Part shown: positions 56,022 to 64,000 of the stretch, piece by piece | Position numbering within the stretch: position 1 is the first letter of the stretch | How the letters are laid out: each line of letters opens with the position of its first letter | NCBI GenBank assembly: GCA_902793195.1 | Contig: CADBCS010000005.1 | Coordinates: 94,491-158,490 of the forward strand | DNA: 64,000 bases | Source of the DNA: an uncultured Coriobacteriaceae bacterium | Lineage (GTDB): Bacteria > Actinomycetota > Coriobacteriia > Coriobacteriales > Atopobiaceae | Reading direction: 5' to 3' | Notes under the pieces: generated by a model | Database searches by the model: none | Seen by the model: the letters and a program-made list of their open reading frames with translations, nothing else | Told to the model about the DNA's origin: nothing | Program-made: the position numbers and the translations under genes

Positions 56022-57926
56022 ATGAAGACAAAAAACGAAAAACGTCGCCAATGGATGTTCCTCTATGTCCTGATCGCGATCGCCGTGGTGTTTGCCTTCA
56101 GTCAGTCCTGGGCCACACTCCAGCGCCAACAGATCAAGACCGTGAGCTACAGCGAGTTCCTGAGCATGGTCGACGGCAACAAGGTGAGAGAGGCGGAGCT
56201 CAACACTGGCACGGGCAAGATTCGCTTCTACGACGGCACGAAGGGCGAGCAGGGAACACAGGTCTACGAGACGTCTCTGTTCCCCAACGACGACGGCCTG
56301 GTGGACCGTCTCACCAAGCACGAGGTGAACTTCTCGGCCCAGATTCCCGACACGAGCAACGACCTTTGGTTGTACATGCTCCTCACGTATGGTCTGCCCA
56401 TTGGCATCATCGTGTTCTTTGGCTGGCGCCTCAACCGCCGCATGAAGAAGGCCATGGACGGCGACGACCCCTCCATGGACTTTAGCGGTGGCTTTGGCGG
56501 CTTTGGCATGGGCGGGCTCGGCAAGTCAAACGCCAAGATCGTGGGCGAGAAGGAGACGGGCGTCACCTTTGCCGACGTGGCCGGCCAGGACGAGGCTAAG
56601 GAGTCCCTCCAGGAGATCGCGAGCTTCCTCGAGAATCCCCAGAAGTATGCCGACATCGGCGCGCGCTGCCCGCGCGGAGCTCTGCTCGTGGGACCTCCGG
56701 GAACGGGCAAGACGCTGCTCGCCAAGGCCGTGGCCGGCGAGGCGAAGGTGCCCTTCTTCCAGATCTCGGGCTCCGAGTTCGTGGAGATGTTCGTGGGGCG
56801 CGGTGCCGCCAAGGTGCGCGACCTCTTTAAGCAGGCCAACGAGAAGGCTCCCTGCATCGTGTTTATCGACGAGATCGACACGGTGGGCAAGCGCCGCGAC
56901 ATGGGCCTCACCACCAACGACGAGCGCGAGCAGACCCTAAACCAGCTGCTCACCGAGATGGACGGCTTTGACAACAACAAGGGCATCGTGGTGCTGGGCG
57001 CCACCAACATGCCCGATTCGCTCGACGTGGCCCTCACCCGTCCCGGCCGCTTTGACCGTCGCATTCCCGTGGAGCTGCCAGACCTTGCAGGACGCGAGGC
57101 CATCCTCAAGATTCACGCCAACGACGTGAAGATGGAGCGAAACATCGACCTGAGCGTGGTCGCCAAGGCCACGCCCGGCGCCTCGGGCGCAGACCTCGCC
57201 AACATGATCAACGAGGCGGCGCTGCGCGCGGTGCGTCTGGGACACGAGCTCGTGACGCAGGAGGACCTCGTCGAGTCGGTGGACGTGGTCATAGCAGGCG
57301 AGAAGAAGAAGTCCACCGTGCTGAGCGAGCACGAGAAGCAGGTCGTCGCCTACCACGAGACGGGTCACGCCATCGTCGCGGCCACGCAAAAGGGCTCGGC
57401 GCCGGTGAGCAAGATCACCATCGTGCCACGCACCTCGGGTGCGCTCGGCTTTACCATGCAGGTGGACGAGAACGAGCACTTCCTCACCACCGCAACGGAG
57501 ATGCGCAACAAAATCGCGGTGCTGTGCGGTGGACGTGCGGCCGAGGAGCTCATCTTTGGGGAAAGCACCAACGGCGCCTCCAACGACATCGCAAAGGCCA
57601 CGCAGATCGCCCGTGCCATGGTTACCGAGTACGGCATGACCGACAAGTTTGGCATGGTCGCCCTCGGCCAGAAGCGCAATCGCTACCTGGGCGGCGGGTC
57701 CGAGCTGACCTGCTCGGAGGGAACGGCCGAGGATATCGACCGCGAAGTGCAGCGCATCGTGGAGGAAGGTCACAAGACCGCGCTCGAGACGCTGCGCGCC
57801 CATCGCTTCAAGCTGCACGAGATCAGCCGCTACCTACAACGCAAGGAGACCATCACCGGCGAGGAGTTCATGCGCATCTTTACCCGCGAGGATGGGTTTG
57901 CGCCATCGTTGCCCAATCAGGCATAA
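56022..57926 (+). CDS. ftsH: ATP-dependent zinc metalloprotease FtsH
   Basis: The 634-residue hexameric membrane protease degrades membrane and regulatory proteins. Two membrane segments (about residues 10-28 and 112-132) flank an extracytoplasmic domain. The AAA module has Walker A GPPGTGKT (about 224), Walker [15 protein letters not shown] (about 285), and second-region-of-homology RPGRFDR. The zinc site is HETGHAIV (about 446). The C-terminus is short and lacks the acidic extension of some actinobacterial FtsH. ATG 56022 is chosen because AAGGAG is 8 nt away; ATG 56016 is only 2 nt from it. Confidence 0.96.
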   Translation: MKTKNEKRRQWMFLYVLIAIAVVFAFSQSWATLQRQQIKTVSYSEFLSMVDGNKVREAELNTGTGKIRFYDGTKGEQGTQVYETSLFPNDDGLVDRLTKHEVNFSAQIPDTSNDLWLYMLLTYGLPIGIIVFFGWRLNRRMKKAMDGDDPSMDFSGGFGGFGMGGLGKSNAKIVGEKETGVTFADVAGQDEAKESLQEIASFLENPQKYADIGARCPRGALLVGPPGTGKTLLAKAVAGEAKVPFFQISGSEFVEMFVGRGAAKVRDLFKQANEKAPCIVFIDEIDTVGKRRDMGLTTNDEREQTLNQLLTEMDGFDNNKGIVVLGATNMPDSLDVALTRPGRFDRRIPVELPDLAGREAILKIHANDVKMERNIDLSVVAKATPGASGADLANMINEAALRAVRLGHELVTQEDLVESVDVVIAGEKKKSTVLSEHEKQVVAYHETGHAIVAATQKGSAPVSKITIVPRTSGALGFTMQVDENEHFLTTATEMRNKIAVLCGGRAAEELIFGESTNGASNDIAKATQIARAMVTEYGMTDKFGMVALGQKRNRYLGGGSELTCSEGTAEDIDREVQRIVEEGHKTALETLRAHRFKLHEISRYLQRKETITGEEFMRIFTREDGFAPSLPNQA

Positions 57927-57937
57927 GAGCAAAGCTG

Positions 57938-58052
57938 CCACGTTGGGGACACTCCCCGACGTGGGAGAAGCAAAAGTGCCACGTTGGGGACACTCCCCGA
58001 CGTGGCACTTTGTATCAAAAGGAAAGGGGGCCGTCCCATCGGGGACCGTCCC
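57938..58052. repeat. Hairpin pair and GGGACCGTCCC unit between convergent genes
   Basis: CCACGT-(15 nt)-ACGTGG occurs at 57938-57964 and again at 57979-58005. The second copy is extended to a 12-bp perfect AAAGTGCCACGT/ACGTGGCACTTT stem (57973-58011), and both copies have GGGGA-CAC-TCCCC inside. A GGGACCGTCCC palindrome follows at 58042-58052. The first two match the family at 38082. They lie between ftsH and the convergent oxidase-like gene. Confidence 0.7.
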
Positions 58053-58068
58053 ATTCCTTGTTGCGGCC

Positions 58069-58467
58069 CTAGAACCGCACCGTGCGCGGTGGCTCAGTAA
58101 ACGACGCGAAGGTCGCCTCGCCGTCCTGTACGTAGTACACGACGGTGTTTCCGTCGCCAGCCGCATACATCCGCTTGAGCTCGGGATACGCATCGAGCAT
58201 CGACGCCTGTGCCTCGACGCGCGGGTCCTCCACCAGCGTGCCGCTCACGCGAATCCACGAGTCCTTGAAGGCGCAGATCTCGAACTTGGGGTTTGCCGCG
58301 AGCTGCTTGGCCACGTCCTTGGACTTGCCGGATTGGATGTAGAGCCTTCCCTCAAAGACGTGGGCTGTGCCAAAGGGGCGCACGCGCGGCTGGTCGCCGT
58401 CCACGGTCGCCAGGTAGTACGTCCCCGCACCCTTGAGAAACTCGCATACCTCGTTGATTGCTGCCAT
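58069..58467 (-). CDS. Pyridoxamine 5'-phosphate oxidase-like FMN-binding protein
   Basis: The 132-residue protein has the split-barrel flavin-binding fold of the pyridoxamine 5'-phosphate oxidase-like family (GTYYLATVDGDQPRVRPFGT at residues 15-34, then LYIQSGKSKDVAKQLAANP, and WIRVSGTLVED). Small members include NimA-type nitroreductases and F420/FMN-dependent reductases. The length fits that group rather than true PdxH. The exact reaction cannot be assigned. It lies 38 nt downstream of asd on the same strand and may be co-transcribed with it. Confidence 0.85.
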   Translation of the reverse strand: MAAINEVCEFLKGAGTYYLATVDGDQPRVRPFGTAHVFEGRLYIQSGKSKDVAKQLAANPKFEICAFKDSWIRVSGTLVEDPRVEAQASMLDAYPELKRMYAAGDGNTVVYYVQDGEATFASFTEPPRTVRF

Positions 58468-58505
58468 GTTCTTCTCCTCTCGTACGCTCGCCGTACAGGG
58501 CCACG

Positions 58506-59513
58506 CTAGAGCAGCTCTGCAATCTGGACGGCGTTGGTAGCCGCACCCTTGCGGATCTGGTCGCCGCAGCAGAAGAGCGTGAGTCCGTTTACGCCCTCGG
58601 GAGCGGAGAGGTCGCGACGTATGCGGCCCACATAGATGAGGTCCTGGTCGCTCGCCTCAAGCGGCATGGGATAGCGCAGCGCCTCCGGGTCGTCCACCAC
58701 GCGGATGCCGGGAGCCTTGGCAAGCACCTCGCGTGCCGTGTCCGGATCGATGGGACGCTCGAACTCCATGGTGATGGACTCGGAGTGCGACCGCATCACT
58801 GGGATGCGCACGCAGGTGCAGTTGACGAGCAGGTTGGGCAGGTGACAGATCTTGCGCCCCTCGTTCTGCATCTTCATCTCCTCCGAGGTGTATCCCACCT
58901 CGTTGAAGCCACCGATCTGCGGAATGAGGTTGGCCGCCAGCTGATAGGCAAACGGCGCGGTCTCGCCCACGTCCTCGCCCGCGGCCACGAGCGACATCTC
59001 GCGCTGCAGCTCGGTGAGTCCGGGCATGCCCGCACCCGAGGCCGCCTGATACGTGGAGACGATCAGGCGCGTCACGCCTGCGACCTGATGCAGGGGCCAC
59101 ACCGGCAACAGGCCAATGATGGTGGCGCAGTTCGGGTTGGAGATGATGCCGTTGTGCCACTTTACGTCCTCGGCATTGATCTCGGGGATCACCAGGGGCA
59201 CGTCGTCGTACAGACGGAACGCATGGCTGTTGTCGACGCACGTGGCGCCGCGCTTTACCGCCTCCGGAAGCAGACGCTTGGCCGTGGCATCGTCCGCCGC
59301 ACCCAGCACCACGTCCACGCCCTCGAACGCCTCGGGTGTCGCCTCGCGAATCGCAACCTCCTCGCCGCGAAACTGCATCGTCTTCCCTGCCGAGCGCGAA
59401 CTCGCCAGCGGAATGAGCTCCTTTACGGGATACTCGCGCTCCTCCAGGAGCTCACTCATCTGGCGGCCCACCACACCGGTGGCGCCAAGGATGGCCACGA
59501 CCTTCTCGCTCAT
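58506..59513 (-). CDS. asd: Aspartate-semialdehyde dehydrogenase
   Basis: The 335-residue enzyme reduces beta-aspartyl phosphate to aspartate semialdehyde with NADPH, for lysine, threonine and methionine. It starts VVAILGATGVVGRQMSELLE (NADP site). The catalytic cysteine is in SNPNCATIIGLLPV (about 127), with STYQAASGAGMPG following and a histidine in SHSESITMEF. GAGGAGGGAG precedes ATG 59513. It lies 201 nt downstream of lysC, with a possible own promoter in the gap. Confidence 0.95.
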   Translation of the reverse strand: MSEKVVAILGATGVVGRQMSELLEEREYPVKELIPLASSRSAGKTMQFRGEEVAIREATPEAFEGVDVVLGAADDATAKRLLPEAVKRGATCVDNSHAFRLYDDVPLVIPEINAEDVKWHNGIISNPNCATIIGLLPVWPLHQVAGVTRLIVSTYQAASGAGMPGLTELQREMSLVAAGEDVGETAPFAYQLAANLIPQIGGFNEVGYTSEEMKMQNEGRKICHLPNLLVNCTCVRIPVMRSHSESITMEFERPIDPDTAREVLAKAPGIRVVDDPEALRYPMPLEASDQDLIYVGRIRRDLSAPEGVNGLTLFCCGDQIRKGAATNAVQIAELL

Positions 59514-59594
59514 GTACTCTCCCTCCTCACGGCGACCCGAACTGCATCGGATGCGCCCATACCAAACTCGCCGAGCATACAAACTACCCACGCA

Positions 59595-59600
59595 TTATAC
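59595..59600 (-). promoter_or_regulatory. -10 box candidate for asd
   Basis: On the minus strand a perfect TATAAT lies 81 nt upstream of the asd start, inside the lysC-asd gap. No good -35 is evident. An imperfect long hairpin closed by CCTCCCAGG and CCTGGGAGG (about 59606-59691) lies just ahead and may end the hom-lysC message. Confidence 0.35.
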
Positions 59601-59714
59601 GCGACCTCCCAGGCGGCTTCGCGCCGCGCATGCCTCGAAGTACGCAGAGAACTTCAAAGACAGCGTGGCGCGCATCCGTCCTGGGAGGCCAAAACCGCAA
59701 CTCTGGCGCTGACG

Positions 59715-61046
59715 CTAATCGCTAACGACCACCGCGTCACCAAAGCGCTCGTAGATTACCCGGATCGCGTGCTCGAAGTCCTCGTTCTGCACGCCCATGA
59801 TGATGCTGATCTCCTGTGAGCTCTGCGTGATCATGCGGATGTTGATGCCAGCCTGGCCCAACGCGCCAAAGATCTGGCCCGACGTGCCAACGCGACGGCT
59901 CATGTTGCGTCCCACCACCGAGATGAGAGACAGGCCCGGAAGCACGTTGATGGAGTCGGGCTTGAGCTCGCGTTGGATGTCGGAGACGATGGCGTAGATG
60001 GTGTCCTTTACGTCGTCACCGTTGACCACGATGGCAAACGAGTCGACTCCGGTGGGAATGTGCTCCACCGAAACGTTGTAGTTCTCGAGAATGCTGAGCG
60101 CGCGACGCACACAGCCCACCTCGTTGGACATGTGCGCCCTCTGCACGTAGATGCCCACAAAGTCCTTCTTGCCCGCGATGCCGGTGATGAGATGCTCGCG
60201 AGTGTGTTTGTTGGCTGTCTCGCGAATGATCGTGCCAAAGTCGTCGGGTGCGTTCGTGTTCTTTATCTGGATGGGGATGTTGACCTCACGCACCGGGAAG
60301 ATCGCCTCCTCCTGGAGCACCGAGGCACCCATGTAGGACAACTCGCGCATCTCCTCGAAGGTGATGCGGTGGATGCCGCGCGGGTTGTCCACGATACGCG
60401 GGTCGGCCGCGAGGAATCCCGAGACGTCAGTCCAGTTCTCATAGAGGCCCGCGTCGATGCAACGGGCGAGGATCGCGCCGGTAATGTCGCCACCACCGCG
60501 CTTGAAGAGCTTGATCTGGCCGTCCACCGTGGCGCCGTAGAAGCCCGGGAGCAGGAACGTCCCACCGTTGTACAACACCGCCTCGCGCAGACGCGTCTGT
60601 GTGCGCTCCATGTCCACGTTGCCGTCGTGATGGAACACGATTACGTCGGCGGCATCCACAAAGGGCATGCCCAGGTACTCCGCCATGAGCTGGCCCGTGA
60701 GCCACTCGCCACGCGAGACCACATACTCCGGCGTGGCAGTCTCGATCTTTTCGACGATCTTGGCGAACTCCTCCGACACCGGAAAGCTCAGGCCCAATTC
60801 GGCGGCTATCTCGACATACCGCTCCTCGATGGTGGCGAGCAGTGAGGTGCAGTCGACCCCATACTGCACGTGCGCGTTCACCAAAAGCAGCAGGTCGGTG
60901 ATCTTGTTGTCTCCCCCATGACGCTTGCCTGCGGCGGAGACCACCACGAACCTGCGGTCCTCGTCGGCCTTTACGATGCTACGCACCTTTTGAAACTGCG
61001 ATGCGTCAGCGACGCTCGACCCGCCAAACTTTGCTACCTTGATCAT
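59715..61046 (-). CDS. lysC: Aspartate kinase
   Basis: The 443-residue kinase phosphorylates aspartate at the head of the aspartate-family pathway. It starts with KFGGSSVADASQF (phosphate/aspartate loop). SRGEWLTGQLMAEYL and GRGGSD-type GFYGATVDGQIKLFKRGGGD follow. Two C-terminal ACT domains (about 300-443, including MSNEVGCVRRALSILENY and VGTSGQIFGALGQAGINIRM) should bind the feedback amino acid. It begins 2 nt after the hom stop codon, with its GAAGGGATAAAC site inside the end of hom, so translation is probably coupled. ATG 61046 is used. Confidence 0.95.
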   Translation of the reverse strand: MIKVAKFGGSSVADASQFQKVRSIVKADEDRRFVVVSAAGKRHGGDNKITDLLLLVNAHVQYGVDCTSLLATIEERYVEIAAELGLSFPVSEEFAKIVEKIETATPEYVVSRGEWLTGQLMAEYLGMPFVDAADVIVFHHDGNVDMERTQTRLREAVLYNGGTFLLPGFYGATVDGQIKLFKRGGGDITGAILARCIDAGLYENWTDVSGFLAADPRIVDNPRGIHRITFEEMRELSYMGASVLQEEAIFPVREVNIPIQIKNTNAPDDFGTIIRETANKHTREHLITGIAGKKDFVGIYVQRAHMSNEVGCVRRALSILENYNVSVEHIPTGVDSFAIVVNGDDVKDTIYAIVSDIQRELKPDSINVLPGLSLISVVGRNMSRRVGTSGQIFGALGQAGINIRMITQSSQEISIIMGVQNEDFEHAIRVIYERFGDAVVVSD

Positions 61047-61048
61047 GT

Positions 61049-62179
61049 TTATCCCTTCTGTGGCAGCGCCACCATAAAGGCGGACGCATCCTCGGTCCAA
61101 AGCCGTTCAAGCAACGCGCGGGCCTCAACGGGCGTCTGGTTCCGCACGAGCCAATAGCCCTGCGCCCACTCCTCGCTCCCCTGCGGTGCCACCGACGAAC
61201 GATACACGTAGTCTCCCACAAGCAGCGTGGGGTCGTAGGCGAGCGAGCGCGAGAAGTCGTAGCAGGGGCGCTTTCCGCCATGGGCGTCGATGATGTCCTG
61301 CACGATGGCATTTCCCGTTGGCAGGCTGCCCGCACCTTGCCCATAGAACTTGAGCTCGTCTACCGTCGTGCCCACAAAGGACATGAGGTTGAAGTTGGTG
61401 GGAACCGACGCCTCCAGCGAATCGACGGGGACGGCCACCGGCTCGACCGCCACGGCATAGGCGCCGTCCCGCTGGGCGCCGCGCCCAAAGAGCTTGACGG
61501 TAAGGCCGCGCTCGGCCAGCGCGACGATGTCTGCGGCCTGCAACGTCGCGATGCCCGTAACCGGGAGGTCGCGCACGCAGTCCACGTCAAACGATACGCA
61601 CGCGGTGATGATGGTCTTGTTAGCCACGTCAATACCATCGATGTCCGCGGACGGGTCGCGCTCCGCGTATCCCAGCTCCTGAGCCTGCGCCAGAGCCACG
61701 CCGAAGTCGAGCCCCTCCTTGCGCATGGAGTCAATAACAAAGTTGGTGGTACCGTTCATGATGCCCCAGAACGACTGCACCTCGTCGACGCGACGTGCCT
61801 TCTCGATGCTCGCGATCCATGGGATGCCGCCACCAACGGAGGCCTCGATGAGGAAGGCCACGTCATGCTCACGCGCGAGCTGCGCGAATTCGGCAAAGTG
61901 AGCGGCAATGACGGCCTTGTTGGACGTCACCACGTGCTTGCCCGCACGCAACGCCTCGGCGATGAAGGTATGTGCGGGCTCGATGCCACCCATGCACTCC
62001 ACAACGAGCTCGATGTCCTCGTCGCCCACGATGTCCGCGAAGTTCGAGGTCATGCGCTCGTCGCAGATCCTGTCGGGAAGCTCGAGGATGCGTGTGACCG
62101 CGATGTTCGGAACGCGTGTGGCAATGATCTGGTCCACACCACGACCAACGGTTCCAAATCCCAAAAGAGCGATGTTCAT
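61049..62179 (-). CDS. hom: Homoserine dehydrogenase (short form without ACT domain)
   Basis: The 376-residue enzyme reduces aspartate semialdehyde to homoserine. The NAD(P) site IALLGFGTVGRGVDQ is at the N-terminus, TSNKAVIAAH near 105, and the substrate domain contains EASVGGGIPWIAS, GIMNGTTNFVIDSM and the DIDGIDVANKT motif. The protein ends at 376 residues, whereas common Gram-positive forms reach about 430 with a C-terminal ACT domain, so threonine inhibition may be absent. ATG 62179 follows AGAGGG. Leads hom-lysC(-asd). Confidence 0.93.
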   Translation of the reverse strand: MNIALLGFGTVGRGVDQIIATRVPNIAVTRILELPDRICDERMTSNFADIVGDEDIELVVECMGGIEPAHTFIAEALRAGKHVVTSNKAVIAAHFAEFAQLAREHDVAFLIEASVGGGIPWIASIEKARRVDEVQSFWGIMNGTTNFVIDSMRKEGLDFGVALAQAQELGYAERDPSADIDGIDVANKTIITACVSFDVDCVRDLPVTGIATLQAADIVALAERGLTVKLFGRGAQRDGAYAVAVEPVAVPVDSLEASVPTNFNLMSFVGTTVDELKFYGQGAGSLPTGNAIVQDIIDAHGGKRPCYDFSRSLAYDPTLLVGDYVYRSSVAPQGSEEWAQGYWLVRNQTPVEARALLERLWTEDASAFMVALPQKG

Positions 62180-62239
62180 AGGTTCCCTCTCGTAGTCGAG
62201 CATACTTAGCGCCTTTTGCCAGCGACTAACTACCTTACA

Positions 62240-62267
62240 CCAATACGCGCAAGCGCTGCAGCGTCAA
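62240..62267 (-). promoter_or_regulatory. Promoter candidate for hom-lysC
   Basis: On the minus strand TTGACG (62267-62262) and TATTGG (62245-62240) are 16 nt apart, giving a leader of about 50 nt. The -10 box is weak. No lysine or threonine riboswitch was recognised between here and hom. Confidence 0.4.
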
Positions 62268-62355
62268 ACGAAGACCGAAACATTCGATTTGCCATTGATG
62301 TTTCCACGTCCGGGTAGGCGGGCAGCATCACCGCGGCTCGACTGAGCCGACATGA

Positions 62356-62647
62356 CCTGACAAAGTGAAAAAAGCAGGTCGTTTTTGGCGTTTTTCGTCA
62401 CATTGTCAGGTTGGGGTGGGGGTCGAACCTGACAAAGTGACGAAAATGGCCGTTTTTGGGAAAAGAATTTCACTTTGTCAGGCCTATCGTCCTTGTGGAC
62501 ATGCTGTATGGGAATACAGACCTGACAAAGTGATTTTTTGGGGCCAAAATCGATGGGTTTGTTCACTTTGTCAGGTTGGAGGTGACGCCCAACCTGACAA
62601 AGTGAAAACCGGTGCCGTATTTGAGGTTCAATAGCCACTTTGTCAGG
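62356..62647. repeat. Array of four 55-bp elements with 12-bp terminal inverted repeats
   Basis: Elements lie at 62356-62410, 62428-62482, 62521-62575 and 62593-62647. Each starts CCTGACAAAGTG and ends CACTTTGTCAGG (one mismatch in the first), with exactly 31 nt between. The interiors differ but three share a central TCG/CCG-TTTTT-GG-like core. Elements 1-2 and 3-4 are each 17 nt apart; pairs are 38 nt apart. The array fills much of the 62180-62814 gap between hom and the helicase. No recognised gene, transposase or cas gene accompanies it. Confidence 0.9.
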
Positions 62648-62802
62648 TCCGCAATCGAGGCGGTCCCGTTAAGTCCCGGCGAAATCTGCACCTGGGCTTG
62701 GCATTGCCAGCAGATACTCATCTCAGGGTGGATGCTGCATGCCGAGCGCGCCAAGCTGACGCATTTATTGTGCACAATTGGGAGGTCGAGCGCCTTTTGG
62801 GC

Positions 62803-62808
62803 CATACT
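62803..62808 (+). promoter_or_regulatory. -10 candidate for a leaderless helicase transcript
   Basis: CATACT ends 6 nt before the ATG of the helicase gene, so transcription could start at or next to the start codon. No ribosome binding site lies at normal distance; the nearest GGAGG is about 30 nt upstream. TTGGGA at 62778-62783 could be a weak -35 (19-nt spacer). Confidence 0.35.
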
Positions 62809-62814
62809 GAACGC

Positions 62815-64000
<1,186 letters not shown>

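Noticed and set aside
62264-62638. Long reading frames on both strands across the 55-bp array, with repeated PDKV and SLCQV
   Set aside because: The element periods (72, 93, 72 bp) happen to be multiples of three, so the inverted-repeat ends stay in frame. There is no ribosome binding site and the frames simply read the repeats.
62356-62647. A CRISPR array
   Set aside because: The constant parts are inverted, not direct, repeats only 12 bp long; unit interiors and spacers do not behave as repeat and spacer, and no cas gene is present.

Overview
This window looks like chromosomal DNA of a high-GC actinobacterium of the class Coriobacteriia, most likely an Olsenella/Atopobium-like member of the Atopobiaceae. 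That placement is an inference. It rests on GC-rich codon use, strong AAGGAGG-type ribosome binding sites, a catabolic arginine deiminase module, ChW-repeat surface proteins and a DUF349 protein, combined with Firmicutes-style features such as a transcriptional T-box. No rRNA, tRNA, phage, insertion sequence or CRISPR-Cas locus was recognised.

Layout. 0-12 kb: folate cyclo-ligase, acetolactate synthase (ilvBN, minus strand), an XRE-cupin regulator with an acyl-CoA synthetase, htpG, a STAS-kinase fusion with a PAP2 phosphatase, and a tryptophan T-box driving a TrpB2-type tryptophan synthase beta chain. 12-21 kb: hybrid histidine kinase, DUF349 protein, esterase, ornithine carbamoyltransferase with arginine deiminase, cutC. 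21-28 kb: a P1B-type ATPase that has lost its phosphorylation domain, and an ABC exporter whose permease carries a frameshift and a long periodic rod; then flavodoxin. 28-43 kb: enolase, a LURP-one-related protein, two tandem secreted MBG/ChW paralogues, polyphosphate kinase, RlmD-type methyltransferase, an AT-rich lipoprotein and the remains of a hybrid sensor kinase. 43-52 kb: ferredoxin, Maf, P1 peptidase, galactofuranose genes (glf plus GT2), pta, an IMP dehydrogenase gene broken by a 19-bp tandem duplication, and a membrane GT2. 51-64 kb: rluD-lspA-ileS, ftsH, an FMN-binding oxidase-like protein, the aspartate-family genes hom-lysC-asd, and a DEAD-box helicase cut by the window edge.

The most unusual content lies between genes. 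Almost every convergent gene junction holds a long, nearly perfect inverted repeat without a good U-tract. Three junctions share one branched fold (outer stem, 3' TGAG side loop, inner hairpin with a TT bulge and a G-N-A triloop) whose stems differ in sequence but keep pairing. Two other loci carry short elements bounded by terminal inverted repeats, in pairs always 17 nt apart: two 68-bp copies near 12.3 kb, and four copies of exactly 55 bp near 62.5 kb. Four genes in the window appear damaged (P1B ATPase, ABC permease, hybrid kinase, guaB). Either small deletions and duplications are frequent in this genome or the assembly needs checking at those points.
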